A stretch of 64,000 nt of DNA, taken from contig SFKX01000004.1 in the NCBI GenBank assembly GCA_004553625.1, positions 1 through 64,000 on the forward strand. Reading direction: 5' to 3'. The notes under the pieces are model-generated. The model was given only the letters and a program-made list of their open reading frames with translations. It had not been told where the DNA came from and did no database searches. Made by a program: the position numbers and the translations under genes. Position 1 is the stretch's first letter. The number at the start of each line of letters is the position of its first letter. Origin of the DNA: Clostridiales bacterium. Its GTDB lineage: Bacteria; Bacillota_A; Clostridia; Oscillospirales; Oscillospiraceae. Below are positions 39,943 to 50,775 of this stretch, piece after piece.

Positions 39943-40224
39943 TCAATAGAGAAAGGGCCGCTTTTCTCGCCGCCTTCTGGCGGGGTTCTGCTGGAGGTCC
40001 ACGAGTATGATGTCGTCCCCGAGCCGGGATATGCTGCTCCAGGGGATGACGTAGTCGTCCTCGCGGCCGAGGAGCCCGCCGGCGCGGCCCTGTCCCGGGA
40101 CTATGAGCGCCAGGATACGCCCCTCGCAGGGCTCATACTCCGCGTCGCAGACATAGCCGAGACGCTGCCCGCTGTGCAGGTCGATGACCTCCTTGCACCT
40201 GAGCTCCGAGAATAGACAGGCCAT
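39943..40224 (-). CDS. YlmC/YmxH-family PRC-barrel sporulation protein
   Basis: The 93-residue PRC-barrel protein reads MACLFSELRCKEVIDLHSGQ and continues RLGYVCDAEYEPCEGRILAL, the hallmark of the YlmC/YmxH family of Firmicutes. These proteins are linked to sporulation but their biochemistry is unclear. The sequence ends in a basic RRRREKRPFLY tail. GGGGGTGAG precedes the ATG. It sits 33 bases downstream of sigG on the same strand, a neighbourhood conserved in Clostridia, and is probably co-transcribed with it. Confidence 0.88.
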   Translation of the reverse strand: MACLFSELRCKEVIDLHSGQRLGYVCDAEYEPCEGRILALIVPGQGRAGGLLGREDDYVIPWSSISRLGDDIILVDLQQNPARRRREKRPFLY

Positions 40225-40257
40225 TTCGCGCTCACCCCCTGCCTGAGCTTATGCGCG

Positions 40258-41037
40258 CTACTGGGCAAAGATGCTGCGCTTTATCTGGGCGATGGCGTTT
40301 TTCTCGAGCCGGGAGACCTGGGCCTGGGAGATGTGTATCTCGGCGGCGACCTCCATCTGGGTCCGGCCCTCGCAGTAGCGCAGGGCGAGGATGCGCTTTT
40401 CGCGCTCGCCCAGGGCGGAGATGGCGTCCGTGAGGGCGAGGCGTTCGAGCCAGCTCTCGTCCGTGTCGCGCCTGTCGCAGATCTGGTCCATTACGCAGAC
40501 GCTCTCGCCCGCGTCGGAATACACCGGCTCAAAGAGGGAGACCGGGTCCGAGATGGCGTCCAGGGAAAAGACGACCTCCTCCCGCTTTATGCCCAGCGCC
40601 GAGGCGATCTCCTCCGTCGTGGGTTCGCGGCCGGTCTCCGCGGTGAGCTTTTCCCGCGCCTGGAGGACCCTGTAGGCCGTGTCCCGCATCGAGCGGGAGA
40701 CGCGCACGGAGCTGTTGTCCCGCAGGTATCGCCGGATCTCGCCCGCGATCATCGGGACGCCGTAGGTGGAAAAGCGGACGTTCTGGGAGGTGTCGAAGTT
40801 GTCAATCGCCTTGATGAGCCCGATGCAGCCCACCTGGAAGAGATCGTCCACGTTCTCGCCCCGCCCCGCGAACTTCTGGATGACGGAGAGGACGAGACGC
40901 AGGTTCCCGCTTATGAGTTCCTCCCTGGCTGCTGCATCCCCGGCCTTGGCCCGCAGGAGCAGCGCCCTCGCCTCCTCGTTTTTCAGCACCGGCAGCCTGG
41001 ACGTATTGACTCCGCAGATCTCAACCTTGCCCTGCAA
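40258..41037 (-). CDS. sigG: RNA polymerase sporulation sigma factor SigG
   Basis: SigG drives late forespore genes. The 259 residues open QGKVEICGVNTSRLPVLKNE, diagnostic for SigG. Region 2 has DDLFQVGCIGLIKAIDNFD and VRFSTYGVPMIAGEIRRYLR, region 3 is around LTAETGREPTTEEIA, and the region 4 helix-turn-helix is ALRYCEGRTQMEVAAEIHIS. The best start is TTG at 41037 with AAAAGGGG 8 bases upstream. That ribosome site lies in one arm of a long hairpin (41,042-41,091), so translation from read-through transcripts would be blocked. YlmC follows. This gene shows that the organism belongs to an endospore-forming lineage. Confidence 0.97.
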   Translation of the reverse strand: MQGKVEICGVNTSRLPVLKNEEARALLLRAKAGDAAAREELISGNLRLVLSVIQKFAGRGENVDDLFQVGCIGLIKAIDNFDTSQNVRFSTYGVPMIAGEIRRYLRDNSSVRVSRSMRDTAYRVLQAREKLTAETGREPTTEEIASALGIKREEVVFSLDAISDPVSLFEPVYSDAGESVCVMDQICDRRDTDESWLERLALTDAISALGEREKRILALRYCEGRTQMEVAAEIHISQAQVSRLEKNAIAQIKRSIFAQ

Positions 41038-41041
41038 TAAT

Positions 41042-41091
41042 AAAACCCCTTTTCAGGAAAGTACAGCTAGTCTTTCCCGGAAAGGGGTTTT
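41042..41091 (-). promoter_or_regulatory. Hairpin between ybjQ and sigG: terminator and sequestering leader
   Basis: AAAACCCCTTTTC (41042-41054) pairs with GGAAAGGGGTTTT (41079-41091), and inside it GGAAAG pairs with CTTTCC around a 10-nt loop. Read on the minus strand it ends in GGGGTTTTATTA. It can terminate ybjQ transcripts, and its 3' arm contains the sigG ribosome site. Confidence 0.7.
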
Positions 41092-41114
41092 TGATTCAAA
41101 ATGCGCGCCGCTTC

Positions 41115-41432
41115 TCAGACGACGACGGCCGTCCCCGTGACGCTGACCATGAGCATACCGTTGTCCGCGCCCAGGACCTCATAGTCCACGTCCACGCCGA
41201 CGACGGCGTTGGCGCCGGTGCTCTCGGCGCGGCGGCACATCTCGTCCAGGGCCTCGTTGCGGGCGTTCTGGAGCTCTTCCTCATAGCCGGCGCTGCGCCC
41301 GCCGAAGAAGTTGCGGAAACCCGCGCCGATGTCCCTCAAGACGTTGATGCCGGTGATGACCTCGCCAAAGACGATGCCGCGGTATTCGCGGATCTCCCGG
41401 CCCTCGATGCTGTTGGTTGTCGTAACGATCAT
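41115..41432 (-). CDS. YbjQ/UPF0145 family protein
   Basis: The 105-residue protein matches the YbjQ (UPF0145, putative heavy-metal-binding) family. It begins IVTTTNSIEGREIREYRGIV, then GEVITGINVLRDI, and has GANAVVGVDVDYE near residue 75. The fold is a small beta-rich oligomer. Despite the family name no cysteine or histidine metal site is evident here, and the role is unknown. GGAGG lies about 8 bases before the ATG. It stands between carB and sigG on the same strand and ends at the hairpin that covers the sigG ribosome site. Confidence 0.9.
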   Translation of the reverse strand: MIVTTTNSIEGREIREYRGIVFGEVITGINVLRDIGAGFRNFFGGRSAGYEEELQNARNEALDEMCRRAESTGANAVVGVDVDYEVLGADNGMLMVSVTGTAVVV

Positions 41433-41498
41433 GGCAAAACCTCCGCAAAGCGTTGTATGCCCAGTATATACCGCGCGGCCCCGCTGTCAAGCGGAAAT

Positions 41499-44691
<3,193 letters not shown>

Positions 44692-44699
<8 letters not shown>

Positions 44700-45774
44700 C
44701 GGCGCGGCCTCCCATCATCTCGGCAAAAAGCCCGAACATAGAAACGCAGTCCCGCGGCCCGCCGTGGGCCTCGGGGTGGAACTGGAGCGAAAAGGCGTCG
44801 AGGCCCGGGTAGTCCAGGCCCTCGCAGGAGCCGTCGTTCACGTTCACAAAGCGGAGCTCGGCGGCGGAGCCGGCGAGCGTGGGTATGTCCACTGCAAAGC
44901 CGTGGTTCTGGCTCGTGACGTAGACCCGCCCGGTCCGGAGGTCCTTGGCGGGCTGGTTCGCGCCGCGGTGGCCGAACTTCATCTTGCGCGTGCGCGCGCC
45001 CGCGGCCAGGGCCATCATCTGGTGGCCGAGACAGATGCCGAACATCGGCAGTTTGCCGAGGAGCTTTTCTATCTGGGCGATGCAGAAGGCGTTCTCCGCC
45101 GGGTCCCCCGGCCCGTTCGAGAGCATGACCCCGTCGTGGCCCCCGGCGAGGACGGTTTCGGCGGGCGTGTCCGCGGGGTATATCGTGACGGCGCAGTCGT
45201 GCCGCATGAGCGTCTGGGCGATGCTGTTCTTGTAGCCGTAGTCCATGAGCGCGACGGAGCGCCGCGCGAACTTCGGCGGCTCGAGCCTCAGGACGCCGGA
45301 GCTCGTGACCTCCGCCACCACGCCCCGCACGCTGTATGCGCGGACTTTTTCGAGCAGGGCCTCGTCGGGCGGCGTGTCCGTGACGGCGGCGTTCATGACG
45401 CCGCGGTCGCGTATGGTCTGGGTTATGCGCCTCGTGTCCACCCCGCAGATGCCCAGGACGCCGTTGGCCGCGAGGAAGCTCTCCACGTCCGTGTCCGCGC
45501 GGAAGTTGGAAGGCTCGCGGCAGAACTCCCGGACGACGACGGCCCTCGCGTGGATGCGCGGACTTTCGAGGTCCTCATAGGAGATGCCGTAGTTTCCCAG
45601 CATCGGGAAGGTGAAGCAGATCAGCTGGCCGCGGTAGCTGGGGTCCGTCAGGCTTTCCGCGCAGCCGGTGACGCCCGTGGTGAACACGAGTTCGCCCACG
45701 CAGGTCCCCGCAGCGCCGAAGCCCTCGCCCTCCAGGACCGTTCCGTCCTCCAGGAGGAGGTAGGCTTTAGACAT
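44692..45774 (-). CDS. carA: Carbamoyl-phosphate synthase small chain
   Basis: CarA is the glutaminase that supplies ammonia to CarB. From ATG 45774 (GGAG with 9-base spacing; an ATG at 45780 is too close to it) about 360 residues are encoded. The N-terminal domain contains VFTTGVTGCAESLTDPSYRG. The class I amidotransferase domain has nucleophile motif MFGICLGHQMMALA and the His/Glu pair in LQFHPEAHGGPRD. A promoter about 100 bases upstream gives a leader with a GC hairpin. The last eight bases overlap carB. Confidence 0.97.
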
Positions 45775-45814
45775 ATGCATCGGCTCCTTTCGCCCAGGGC
45801 ATTATTCGTGAATG

Positions 45815-45970
45815 GTGAATAAATATCCTGTGACATTCATTAAAGGCGCCCGGCTCCACACCGGGCCGTACACTATAATACTCGCATAAGCCCCCCTTGG
45901 TCAAGGCTTTTTTCACCAGTTTTCGCCTTCGCGCAAAGAGCACAAGCCGCGGCCCGCGCGTGAATAAATA
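45815..45970. repeat. Paired GTGAATAAATA motifs upstream of carA
   Basis: GTGAATAAATA occurs at 45815-45825 and 45960-45970, on either side of the carA promoter. The second is half of the inverted repeat GTGAATA-N13-TATTCAC. They are candidate regulator sites for carA or for the divergent glycosyltransferase gene. The rest of this 380-base intergenic region holds only promoters. Confidence 0.4.
45875..45904 (-). promoter_or_regulatory. Promoter of carA-carB
   Basis: On the minus strand TTGACC (45899-45904), 18 bases, TATTAT (45875-45880). The leader starts near 45868 and has a GCCCGG/CCGGGC hairpin right at its 5' end. Confidence 0.7.
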
Positions 45971-46001
45971 GTTTGGCAGTATTCACAGCCCCATCTGCCT
46001 C

Positions 46002-46030
46002 TTGACAAGTCGGACAAGACATGATAAATT
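46002..46030 (+). promoter_or_regulatory. Promoter of the glycosyltransferase gene
   Basis: TTGACA (46002-46007), 17 bases, TAAATT (46025-46030), with TGA before the -10. Just downstream, AATACAGTT/AGTACAGTT repeats (about 46044-46062) may bind a regulator. Confidence 0.65.
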
Positions 46031-46152
46031 TCTACCTGTGCTAATACAGTTAGTACAGTTTTCGGCAGGGCTTAAGCAAATCTTAATGTAGAGTTGGACC
46101 GGATTTTAAATTTCTGTGTTTATACTGTCGTCAGACAGGAGGCAAGGAAGTT

Positions 46153-47430
46153 ATGGATGCAGTAAAGACGATAAATTATATAATCTCAATAGTTTTTATC
46201 CTGTGCTATTCATATCAGTTCATGTACATGCTGGTGCCGTACATAATAAAGGACCGGCCGCACAAGCCGGTGAAGCCGCACCGCTACGCGGTCCTCATCT
46301 CGGCGCGCAACGAGGAAGCGGTCATAGCGAAGCTCATAGAGAGCATCCGCCGCCAGAGCTACGACCTCGGCCTCGTGACTACCTTCGTCGTCGCGGACAA
46401 CTGCACGGACGCAACTGCCCGCGTCGCGGCGGAGGCGGGCGCCGTGGTGTTCGAGCGCTTCGACAGCACGCAGGTCGGCAAGGGCTACGCCCTGCGCTAC
46501 CTGCTCCGCAAGATAGACGAGCTCTTCCCCGAGCGCCCCTTCGACGGCTACTTCGTCTTTGACGCGGACAACGTCCTCGAGGAGAACTATATCGAGGAGA
46601 TGAACAAGACCTTCTCAGACGGCTACGAGATCGTCACGAGCTACCGCAACAGCAAAAACTTCGGTGACAACTGGATCTCCTCGGGCTACGCGCTGTGGTT
46701 TCTGCGCGAGTCGCAGTTTCTGAACCACGCCCGGATGAAGCTGGGGACGAGCTGCGCCGTCTCCGGGACGGGCTTTCTGTTCTCGCAGAAGGTGCTGGAC
46801 GAGTGCGGCGGCTGGAACTTCTTCCTGCTGACGGAGGACATAGAGTTCACGGTCCACAACGTGGTCAGGGGGCTGAAGATAGGCTACTGTCACGAGGCCG
46901 TCCTCTACGACGAACAGCCCACCCGCTTCCGCCAGAGCTGGAACCAGCGCCTGCGCTGGGCGCGGGGCTACCTGCAGGTGTTCGGCAAATACGGCGGGGA
47001 CCTGCTCGCGGGCATCGCGCACGGCAGCTTCTCCTGCTTTGATATGACCATGAACATCATGCCCGCCGCTGTCCTGACCTTCGTCGGCGTGTTTGCAAAC
47101 GGCGCGGCGGCGGTGCTGGGCCTGGCCACGGGGCGTGACATCTCGGTCGTGGGCGAGTCGCTTCTCTCGATGCTGCTCAACACCTACCTCACGCTCATCG
47201 TCATCGGCGGCGGCGCCACGATAAGCGAGTGGAAACGCATCTACGCCCCCACCTGGAAGAAGATCGCCTTCACGCTGACCTTCCCCCTCTTCATGTTCAC
47301 CTACATACCGATCTCTTTCGCCGCGCTCTTTGCCCGGCGCGTCACCTGGAAGCCGATCGTCCACACCCGCTCGGCCTCCCTCCAAGAGATACGCGCCGCA
47401 GCCGAGACCCTCTCCGGTAAGATCGCCTGA
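46153..47430 (+). CDS. Membrane glycosyltransferase, family 2
   Basis: This processive-type GT2 enzyme has 425 residues. An N-terminal membrane helix (about 8-30) is followed by the catalytic GT-A domain with VLISARNEEAVIAKL. The DxD motif is DADN near residue 136, TED is near 226, and QRLRW is near 264, all hallmarks of synthases such as hyaluronan or cellulose-type enzymes. Three or four C-terminal helices follow. There is no PilZ domain. The polymer or lipid product cannot be told from sequence. AAGGAAG and GGAGG lie before the ATG. It has its own promoter and terminator, so it is a single-gene unit. Confidence 0.9.
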   Translation: MDAVKTINYIISIVFILCYSYQFMYMLVPYIIKDRPHKPVKPHRYAVLISARNEEAVIAKLIESIRRQSYDLGLVTTFVVADNCTDATARVAAEAGAVVFERFDSTQVGKGYALRYLLRKIDELFPERPFDGYFVFDADNVLEENYIEEMNKTFSDGYEIVTSYRNSKNFGDNWISSGYALWFLRESQFLNHARMKLGTSCAVSGTGFLFSQKVLDECGGWNFFLLTEDIEFTVHNVVRGLKIGYCHEAVLYDEQPTRFRQSWNQRLRWARGYLQVFGKYGGDLLAGIAHGSFSCFDMTMNIMPAAVLTFVGVFANGAAAVLGLATGRDISVVGESLLSMLLNTYLTLIVIGGGATISEWKRIYAPTWKKIAFTLTFPLFMFTYIPISFAALFARRVTWKPIVHTRSASLQEIRAAAETLSGKIA

Positions 47431-47447
47431 GCGCGGCAAGCCCCCCG

Positions 47448-47476
47448 CCCCCGCGGCCACCCCCCGCGGGGGTTTT
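47448..47476 (+). terminator. Terminator of the glycosyltransferase gene
   Basis: CCCCCGCGG (47448-47456), loop CCACCCC, CCGCGGGGG (47464-47472), then TTTT. Confidence 0.88.
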
Positions 47477-47538
47477 CCTTTGTGCACTCTGTCTAATTAT
47501 TAATTTAACAAAATAATCATTTTTTTCACAAACAATTC

Positions 47539-47567
47539 TTGACTTCGTATCAGACGTATGTTATATT
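47539..47567 (+). promoter_or_regulatory. Promoter of the leader RNA and 64-aa gene
   Basis: TTGACT (47539-47544), 17 bases, TATATT (47562-47567). The predicted start is near 47574, downstream of the in-frame ATG at 47569, so the upstream frame is not translated. Confidence 0.8.
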
Positions 47568-47573
47568 TATGAC

Positions 47574-47682
47574 GAACAGAGGGCAGGAGCCCGCGGGCCG
47601 AAGCGGAGAGAAGGCACAGGCCCGTAAATCAAAGGGCGAGAGTCCAAAACAGGGGCGAAGAGCCCGGAAAGGGGAAACGGTC
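47574..47682 (+). promoter_or_regulatory. Structured 5' leader, candidate cis-regulatory RNA
   Basis: The leader of about 109 nt contains three look-alike hairpins with purine loops: GGGC-AGGA-GCCC, GGGC-GAGA-GTCC and GGGC-GAAGA-GCCC. A longer CGGGCC/GGCCCG stem encloses a GAAGCGGAGAGAAGGCACA loop. It then runs into the ribosome site AAAGGGG. It matches no riboswitch consensus I can recall. Confidence 0.5.
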
Positions 47683-47877
47683 ATGAAGCTCGTGCAGGGA
47701 AACGGTATCAACTATGAGGTGCGCGGCCAGCGCGAAGAGGAAGCCGCTTTCACTCTGGAAGAAGGTCTGAACCAGGTCAGCAAGCGCCGCAGCGCCTATG
47801 TGGAAAGCAACCTCGAAACCGTCATAGACGAGGTCCGCAGCGGCTACGGAGTCGAAGTCAGGGCAGTCCTCCAGTAA
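47683..47877 (+). CDS. 64-residue conserved-looking small protein, function unknown
   Basis: The ATG at 47683 follows GGGG with about 9-base spacing and encodes MKLVQGNGINYEVRGQREEE... to EVRAVLQ. The protein is acidic and soluble, with a predicted beta-hairpin start and end (INYEVRGQ and YGVEVRAVLQ) around a helix LEEGLNQVSKRRSAYVESNLETVI. It has no signal peptide or membrane segment. I recognise no family. Longer in-frame readings would start upstream of the predicted transcript start and are rejected. The strong promoter, long structured leader and dedicated terminator suggest a deliberately regulated gene. Confidence 0.7.
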   Translation: MKLVQGNGINYEVRGQREEEAAFTLEEGLNQVSKRRSAYVESNLETVIDEVRSGYGVEVRAVLQ

Positions 47878-47910
47878 AAGCCGGAGCAGTCCGGCATATA
47901 TGCAAACAGC

Positions 47911-47939
47911 AGCGGAGCGCTTTTGCGCCCCGCTTTTTG
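47911..47939 (+). terminator. Terminator of the 64-aa gene
   Basis: AGCGGAGCGC (47911-47920), loop TTTT, GCGCCCCGCT (47925-47934) with one mismatch, then TTTT. Confidence 0.8.
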
Positions 47940-47966
47940 TTATGCCTCCCCCTCCCCGCCGCAAGA

Positions 47967-47997
47967 GAAAAGGCCGCCCGATGCTTCGGGCGGCCTT
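47967..47997 (-). terminator. Terminator of gap
   Basis: AAGGCCGCCCGA (47970-47981) pairs with TCGGGCGGCCTT (47986-47997). The minus-strand transcript ends in TTTT. Confidence 0.85.
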
Positions 47998-48012
47998 GGC
48001 GTATTTGGGAAC

Positions 48013-49026
48013 TTATTTGTTGCGGACGCTGTCGATATAAGCGGTGAGGTCGAGCATCTTGTTGGAGAAGCCCCACTCGTTGTCGTACCAGGCGACCAGC
48101 TTGACGAAGTTGGGGTTCAGGCTGATGCCGGCGTTGGCGTCGAAGATGGAGGTGTGGGGGTCGGTGCGGAAGTCGGAGGAGACGACCTCCTCGTCGGTGT
48201 AGGCCATGACGCCGGCCATGGAGCCCTCAGCGGCCTCCTTGACGGCGGCGCAGATCTCCTCATAGGAGGCGCCCTTCTCGAGGCGGCAGGTCAGGTCGAC
48301 GATGGAGACGTCGGCGCTGGGGATACGCATGGACATACCGGTGAGCTTGCCCTTGAGCTCGGGGATGACCTTGCCGACGGCCTTGGCGGCGCCGGTGGTG
48401 GAGGGGATGATGTTCTCGAAGCAGCTGCGGCTGAGGCGCCAGTTCTTCTTGGAGAAGGCATCGACGACGTTCTGGGTAGCGGTGCCGGCGTGGACGGTGG
48501 TCATGAGGCCCTCGATGATGCCGAACTTATCGTTGATGACCTTGGCGAGGGGGGCCAGGCAGTTGGTGGTGCAGGAGGCGTTGGAGACGACGGTCATGGA
48601 GGTGTCGTACTTGTCGAGGTTTACGCCGCAGACGAACATCGGGGTGTCGTCCTTGGAGGGGCCGGAGAGGACGACGACCTTGGCGCCGGCATCCAGATGC
48701 GGCTGAGCGGATTCCTTGGTGAGGAACTTGCCGGTGCACTCGAGGACGTAGTCAACGCCGAGCTCGCCCCAGGGGAGCTTGGAGGGGTCGCGGCTGTTGA
48801 GGAGCTTGACGTTCTTGCCGTTGACGACGAGGTTGCCGTCGACTATCTCGACGCTGCCGTCGAACTTACCGTGGACGGAGTCGTACTTGGTGGCGTAAGC
48901 GAGCTGCTCGGGGGTCTTATCGGGGGCGTTGACGGCGACTATCTCGATGTCGTCACGCACGATGCCTGCGCGGAAAACCAGGCGGCCGATACGTCCGAAG
49001 CCATTGATGCCAACTTTGATGCTCAT
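48013..49026 (-). CDS. gap: Glyceraldehyde-3-phosphate dehydrogenase, type I
   Basis: GAPDH converts glyceraldehyde-3-phosphate to 1,3-bisphosphoglycerate with NAD+ and phosphate. From ATG 49026 (GGAGGAA, 9-base spacing) 337 residues are encoded. The NAD-binding start is MSIKVGINGFGRIGRLVFRA, and the catalytic cysteine is in SNASCTTNCLAPLAKV near residue 152. The substrate segments are TGAAKAVGKVIPELKGKLTG and WYDNEWGFSNKM. In-frame sequence upstream to 49083 crosses the promoter. It is a single-gene unit with its own promoter and terminator; pgk and tpi are not in the window. Confidence 0.98.
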   Translation of the reverse strand: MSIKVGINGFGRIGRLVFRAGIVRDDIEIVAVNAPDKTPEQLAYATKYDSVHGKFDGSVEIVDGNLVVNGKNVKLLNSRDPSKLPWGELGVDYVLECTGKFLTKESAQPHLDAGAKVVVLSGPSKDDTPMFVCGVNLDKYDTSMTVVSNASCTTNCLAPLAKVINDKFGIIEGLMTTVHAGTATQNVVDAFSKKNWRLSRSCFENIIPSTTGAAKAVGKVIPELKGKLTGMSMRIPSADVSIVDLTCRLEKGASYEEICAAVKEAAEGSMAGVMAYTDEEVVSSDFRTDPHTSIFDANAGISLNPNFVKLVAWYDNEWGFSNKMLDLTAYIDSVRNK

Positions 49027-49081
49027 TTGATATTCCTCCATATCTGAAATTGTAATGAACCGCATTATTTTGGCCTCAAAC

Positions 49082-49110
49082 ATTCTATAACATTCGCCTT
49101 AAAATTTCAA
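49082..49110 (-). promoter_or_regulatory. Promoter of gap
   Basis: On the minus strand TTGAAA (49105-49110), 17 bases, TAGAAT (49082-49087). The rest of the 299-base gap to the next gene is AT-rich; it includes the palindrome GCATATCATATATGC inside TTTCAGC...GCTGAAA (about 49,190-49,221). Confidence 0.65.
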
Positions 49111-49264
49111 TACCTTATTTGCAATATTCTAGACGTTACATACGTTTTGCTCGAAATTGCCATAAATATTCCCAGTTGGGCGCGGCTATTTCAGCATATC
49201 ATATATGCAAAAGGCTGAAAAAGCCGGCGTGTCAAAAAAAACGTGAAAAATACCTGAAAAACGA

Positions 49265-49293
49265 TTGAATGATTTGTCGAAACGTGATACAGT
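49265..49293 (+). promoter_or_regulatory. Promoter of the kinase-like gene and rqcP
   Basis: TTGAAT (49265-49270), 17 bases, TACAGT (49288-49293). Confidence 0.55.
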
Positions 49294-49325
49294 GGCAAAA
49301 AACGGCTTATAATAGGAGGAACGTG

Positions 49326-50393
49326 ATGGAAAATATAGACAACATCCGCCAGCTGCTGGACGCGATGAGCGAAGCGGCCATAGCGGTGACGGAGGGGAAG
49401 GTGATCTATCAGAACGCGGCTTCGCTAGAATTGGTAGGCGAGGCCGGCGGGGAAGAATTCAGGATGCTGTTTCCGCTGGGACTGCCCGAGGAGCTGGAGG
49501 AGAGCGGCGTGGCGCTGGCGGCGCCCGGCAGGCGCAGGCTGTTTTTGCGCGCCGCGGCCTACGGCGGGGTAAAGGTCTATCTGCTGCGGCGTGCGCCGGA
49601 GCGCTGGGATGCCCCGATGGACCCTCCCCTGCTCTACGGACTGCGCACCCAGCTCACCAATATCAAGATGGCCGCGGACCGGCTGAGCGAAGCGGCACTG
49701 GAGTCGCGCGAGGAGGAAACGCTGGAGGTCTCCAGCATGCTGCAGCACAGCTGCTCCCAGATGACCCGCCTGCTCCAGAACGCCGAGACGATCCTGGAGC
49801 TTGAGCAGGGCTTCCCGCCGCAGGACGCCGCCTCCATCATGAACACCGCGCCTGTGGACCTTTCGGCGCTCTGCCACGCGGAGATGGAGGGCCTGAGCTA
49901 CTTCATGCGCGAGCACAGGATAGATATGAGCCTGGACTGCCCCCAGGCGGACATACTCGTGGGCCTGACTATCCGCCAGTGCTGGGTGGTCGTGGGTAAC
50001 CTGCTGCTGAACAGCCTGCAGCACCTGCCGGACGGCGGGAGCCTGCGTCTGCGCCTGCGCCGCGAGAACGGCTGCGCCACGCTCAGCATAGACGATAACG
50101 GCGACGGCGTGTCCCTGGAGGCGCTGGGCCGGCTCTTCGGCGCGGACAAAAAAGAACCCGGCCAGGGCCTCAAACTGGTGACGGCCGCGGCGGCGCGCTG
50201 CGGCGGGAGCTTTTTGGTGTCGCCGCGTCCCGGCGGCGGGACCTCGGCGCGGCTGAGGCTGCCCTTGAGCGAAGGGCAGAGCGCGCTCAATGCCGTGTCT
50301 TACCCCTATACGGAAGAGATCCTGGCGGGCGTGGTCTCGCAGGTTTCGCCCTGGCTGGAGCCGCGCGAGTTCCTGCCGGAGCTGTTGGTGTGA
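49326..50393 (+). CDS. Histidine-kinase-like ATPase lacking the phospho-accepting histidine
   Basis: The 355-residue soluble protein has a PAS-like N-terminus (AAIAVTEGKVIYQNAASLELVG). A dimerisation-helix region follows, in which the usual HELRTPL is replaced by YGLRTQLTNIKMAA near residue 103. An ATPase domain then has an N-box NLLLNSLQHLPDGG, SIDDNGDGVS and GQGLKLV. It has no membrane helices. Without the histidine it cannot autophosphorylate in the usual way; it may be a pseudokinase or an anti-sigma/phosphatase-like regulator. AGGAGGA lies 6 bases before the ATG. No response regulator is adjacent; rqcP follows 9 bases after the stop. Confidence 0.8.
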   Translation: MENIDNIRQLLDAMSEAAIAVTEGKVIYQNAASLELVGEAGGEEFRMLFPLGLPEELEESGVALAAPGRRRLFLRAAAYGGVKVYLLRRAPERWDAPMDPPLLYGLRTQLTNIKMAADRLSEAALESREEETLEVSSMLQHSCSQMTRLLQNAETILELEQGFPPQDAASIMNTAPVDLSALCHAEMEGLSYFMREHRIDMSLDCPQADILVGLTIRQCWVVVGNLLLNSLQHLPDGGSLRLRLRRENGCATLSIDDNGDGVSLEALGRLFGADKKEPGQGLKLVTAAAARCGGSFLVSPRPGGGTSARLRLPLSEGQSALNAVSYPYTEEILAGVVSQVSPWLEPREFLPELLV

Positions 50394-50402
50394 GGCGGCG
50401 GC

Positions 50403-50645
50403 ATGAGACTGGATAAATATCTCAAGGTCTCGCGCCTCATAAAGCGGCGCAGCGTGGCGAACGAGGCCTGCGGCGCGGGCCGCGTCAGCCTCAACGGCAA
50501 ACCCGCCAAACCCGGCGCGGAGGTCCGCCCCGGGGACATACTGGAGCTCGGCTTCGGAGAAAAGCGCATCCGGGTGGAAGTCCTGTCCACGCAGGAGCAC
50601 GCCGCCCGCGCGGACGCGCCCGCAATGTATAAGCAGCTCGAATAG
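50403..50645 (+). CDS. rqcP: S4-domain RNA-binding protein RqcP (YabO/HslR-like)
   Basis: RqcP helps RqcH add alanine tails to stalled nascent chains on 50S subunits. The 80-residue protein is essentially one S4 domain, with MRLDKYLKVSRLIKRRSVANEA and GRVSLNGKPAKPGAEVRPGD. The length and motif fit the YabO/RqcP type rather than larger S4 proteins. GAGGCGG lies before the ATG. In Firmicutes it is often followed by yabP/yabQ sporulation genes, which are absent here. It is co-transcribed with the kinase-like ATPase. Confidence 0.88.
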   Translation: MRLDKYLKVSRLIKRRSVANEACGAGRVSLNGKPAKPGAEVRPGDILELGFGEKRIRVEVLSTQEHAARADAPAMYKQLE

Positions 50646-50705
50646 GTCAAACCAGGACCATCGTGTTTGAAAATCATCATATTTGTGAAAAGTGAGGCAA
50701 AACGC

Positions 50706-50733
50706 TTGCAATTTTCCCGGCCTCTGATATACT
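50706..50733 (+). promoter_or_regulatory. Promoter of the flavodoxin-like gene
   Basis: TTGCAA (50706-50711), 16 bases, TATACT (50728-50733). Confidence 0.7.
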
Positions 50734-50775
50734 TGTTGCTAGAAGTGTGGGACCAAACAGCAAGAAAGGGGTAAT

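Noticed and set aside
47539..47682. N-terminal extension of the 64-aa protein reading back to 47539
   Set aside because: Its first codons lie in the promoter (-35 and -10), and the second ATG at 47569 precedes the predicted transcript start.
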